Source: Microbotryum silenes-acaulis
Lineage: Eukaryota; Basidiomycota; Microbotryomycetes; Microbotryales; Microbotryaceae
Assembly: GCA_003665825.1 (NCBI GenBank)
Contig: QPFY01000051.1
Location: 1-30,475 of the forward strand
DNA: 30,475 bases
Direction: 5' to 3'
The notes below the pieces were generated by a model. The model made no database searches, was not told the DNA's origin, and worked only from the letters and a program-made list of their open reading frames with translations. This document shows, one piece after another, positions 29,503-30,475 of the stretch (position 1 is the stretch's first letter; every line of letters starts with the position of its first letter). The translations under genes were made by a program, and so were the position numbers.

Positions 29503-30475
29503 GCTTGGTCACTGGGGTGGATTGGGTATATTCAGAGGAGGAGGTTAGGTCCTTCAATTGCAATGCTTGTCTCGCTTCCAAAGTGCACGCCCTTCCTTTC
29601 AGTCGTTCCCAGTCCATTGCGCCTGGCCGTCTGGACCTTGTCCATGTCGACGTTGCCCAAATGCCTCGAGCCAGCTTCGGCGGTCATCGCTACATGCTTG
29701 TGATTGTCGACGACTACACCCGCAAACATTGGTGCATCCTCCTCACTTACAAGAGCGACGTCTTTCACCGTCTCCGCGACTGGATTCTTGAGGTAGAGAA
29801 CACCACGGGTGATCGGGTAAAAACCATTCGCTCTGACAATGGTGGCGAGTTCACTCTGCACAACTTTGTCGACTTCTGTTTGACCAAGGGCATCCGTCGC
29901 GAACTCACTATTCCATACACGCCTCAACAAAACGGACGTGTTGAACGCACCAATCGGACCATCAAAGAGGGTATCCTTGCTTTGCTCTACTCGGCCGGCG
30001 CCGATACACGTCTCTGGGCCGAAGCTGCCAAGTACTTCGTGCACTGCAAAAACTTGATGCCCCATGCGGGCATCCGTGGCGATATTCCCGACACTCGCTG
30101 GCATGGTGTCGCACCGGATGTCTCCTCGCTACGTGCCTTTGGCTGCCGCGCTTGGCACTGCCTCCCTCGGTTAAGCGCACCGACCTCGACCCCAAGGCCG
30201 TGCCACTCATCTTCGTAGGGCTCGACGACCATGCAAAGGCCTATCGCCTCTTCGACCCGGCTACACGCAAAATTATCCTCAGTCGCAACGTCGTCTTTCG
30301 TGAATCTGAGTTCCCCGCCCTGCAGCCTGTGGCCAACACCCCACCGGCGCCATTCCGCTTCCTGTGGCCGCCGACATTTACCCTGACCAGGTAGACCACT
30401 CTGAGCCTTCGCTCTCTGGCGCCTCGCGCTGAGCTCCCTGGACCTGTGCCCGCTGCCTCTGACCAAGGCCTGCGC
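29503..30475 (+). pseudogene. Copia-D integrase and start of linker (array copy 3, cut by window end)
   Basis: The frame from 29505 is open through all three catalytic residues (HVDVAQMP, RSDNGGEF, GRVERTNRT), making this the best integrase core of the three copies. A missing C near 30166 then shifts the frame, and another small indel lies near 30340. The TGA shared by all copies is at 30430-30432. The window ends in the linker before RT. Confidence 0.87.

Larger units (their letters stand above)
26890..30475. repeat. Composite tandem unit, copy 3 (partial, runs off the window)
   Basis: The first 3.6 kb of the unit is present, to the linker between Copia-D integrase and RT. The array continues beyond the window by an unknown number of copies. 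Confidence 0.92.

Overview
The window is made almost entirely of nested LTR retrotransposons. The sequence is GC-rich, the Ty1/copia elements appear to prime from a half-molecule of initiator tRNA-Met, and the Ty3/gypsy element carries a chromodomain. Together these suggest a fungal, probably basidiomycete, repeat-rich region such as subtelomeric, pericentromeric or other heterochromatin. The organism is inferred; I see no host gene, rRNA or tRNA gene.

Layout. (1) Copia-B (minus strand) runs from the left edge to 9387. Its polyprotein (6070-9308, C-terminal piece at 794-981) starts 15 bases after the primer-binding site and has no recognisable Gag; a hydrophobic segment precedes the protease. 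(2) Copia-A (plus, 982-6069) is inserted in the RNase H end of Copia-B with a TTCTT target duplication. Its LTRs are nearly identical, but gag-pol is broken by many frameshifts. (3) Gypsy-C (minus, 9388-16768) has two LTRs of about 570 bp, Gag with a zinc knuckle, protease, reverse transcriptase, RNase H, integrase and a C-terminal chromodomain. Its left end lies in the Copia-B 5' LTR, but its right end lies in the integrase gene of a different element, Copia-D. (4) Copia-D (plus) is present only from the integrase zinc finger to the 3' LTR. A solo LTR related to Gypsy-C, in plus orientation and flanked by GAAAG, interrupts its integrase 58 bp from the Gypsy-C boundary.

From 14783 to the window end, a composite block of about 6.05 kb is repeated head to tail: Gypsy-C gag 5' part, Gypsy-C LTR, 58 bp of Copia-D integrase, solo LTR, Copia-D integrase/RT/RNase H, Copia-D LTR. 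There are two full copies and a partial third (14783-20828, 20829-26889, 26890-30475+). The junction joins the Copia-D 3' LTR end to the middle of Gypsy-C gag. This fits a Copia-D insertion in gag followed by unequal crossover between Copia-D copies.

No element is clearly autonomous. The longest intact coding stretches are Copia-B pol, Gypsy-C protease to integrase, and the Copia-D RT-RNase H of the second array copy. Frameshifts are concentrated in sequences present more than once, so either real decay or poor assembly polishing in repeats could explain them.
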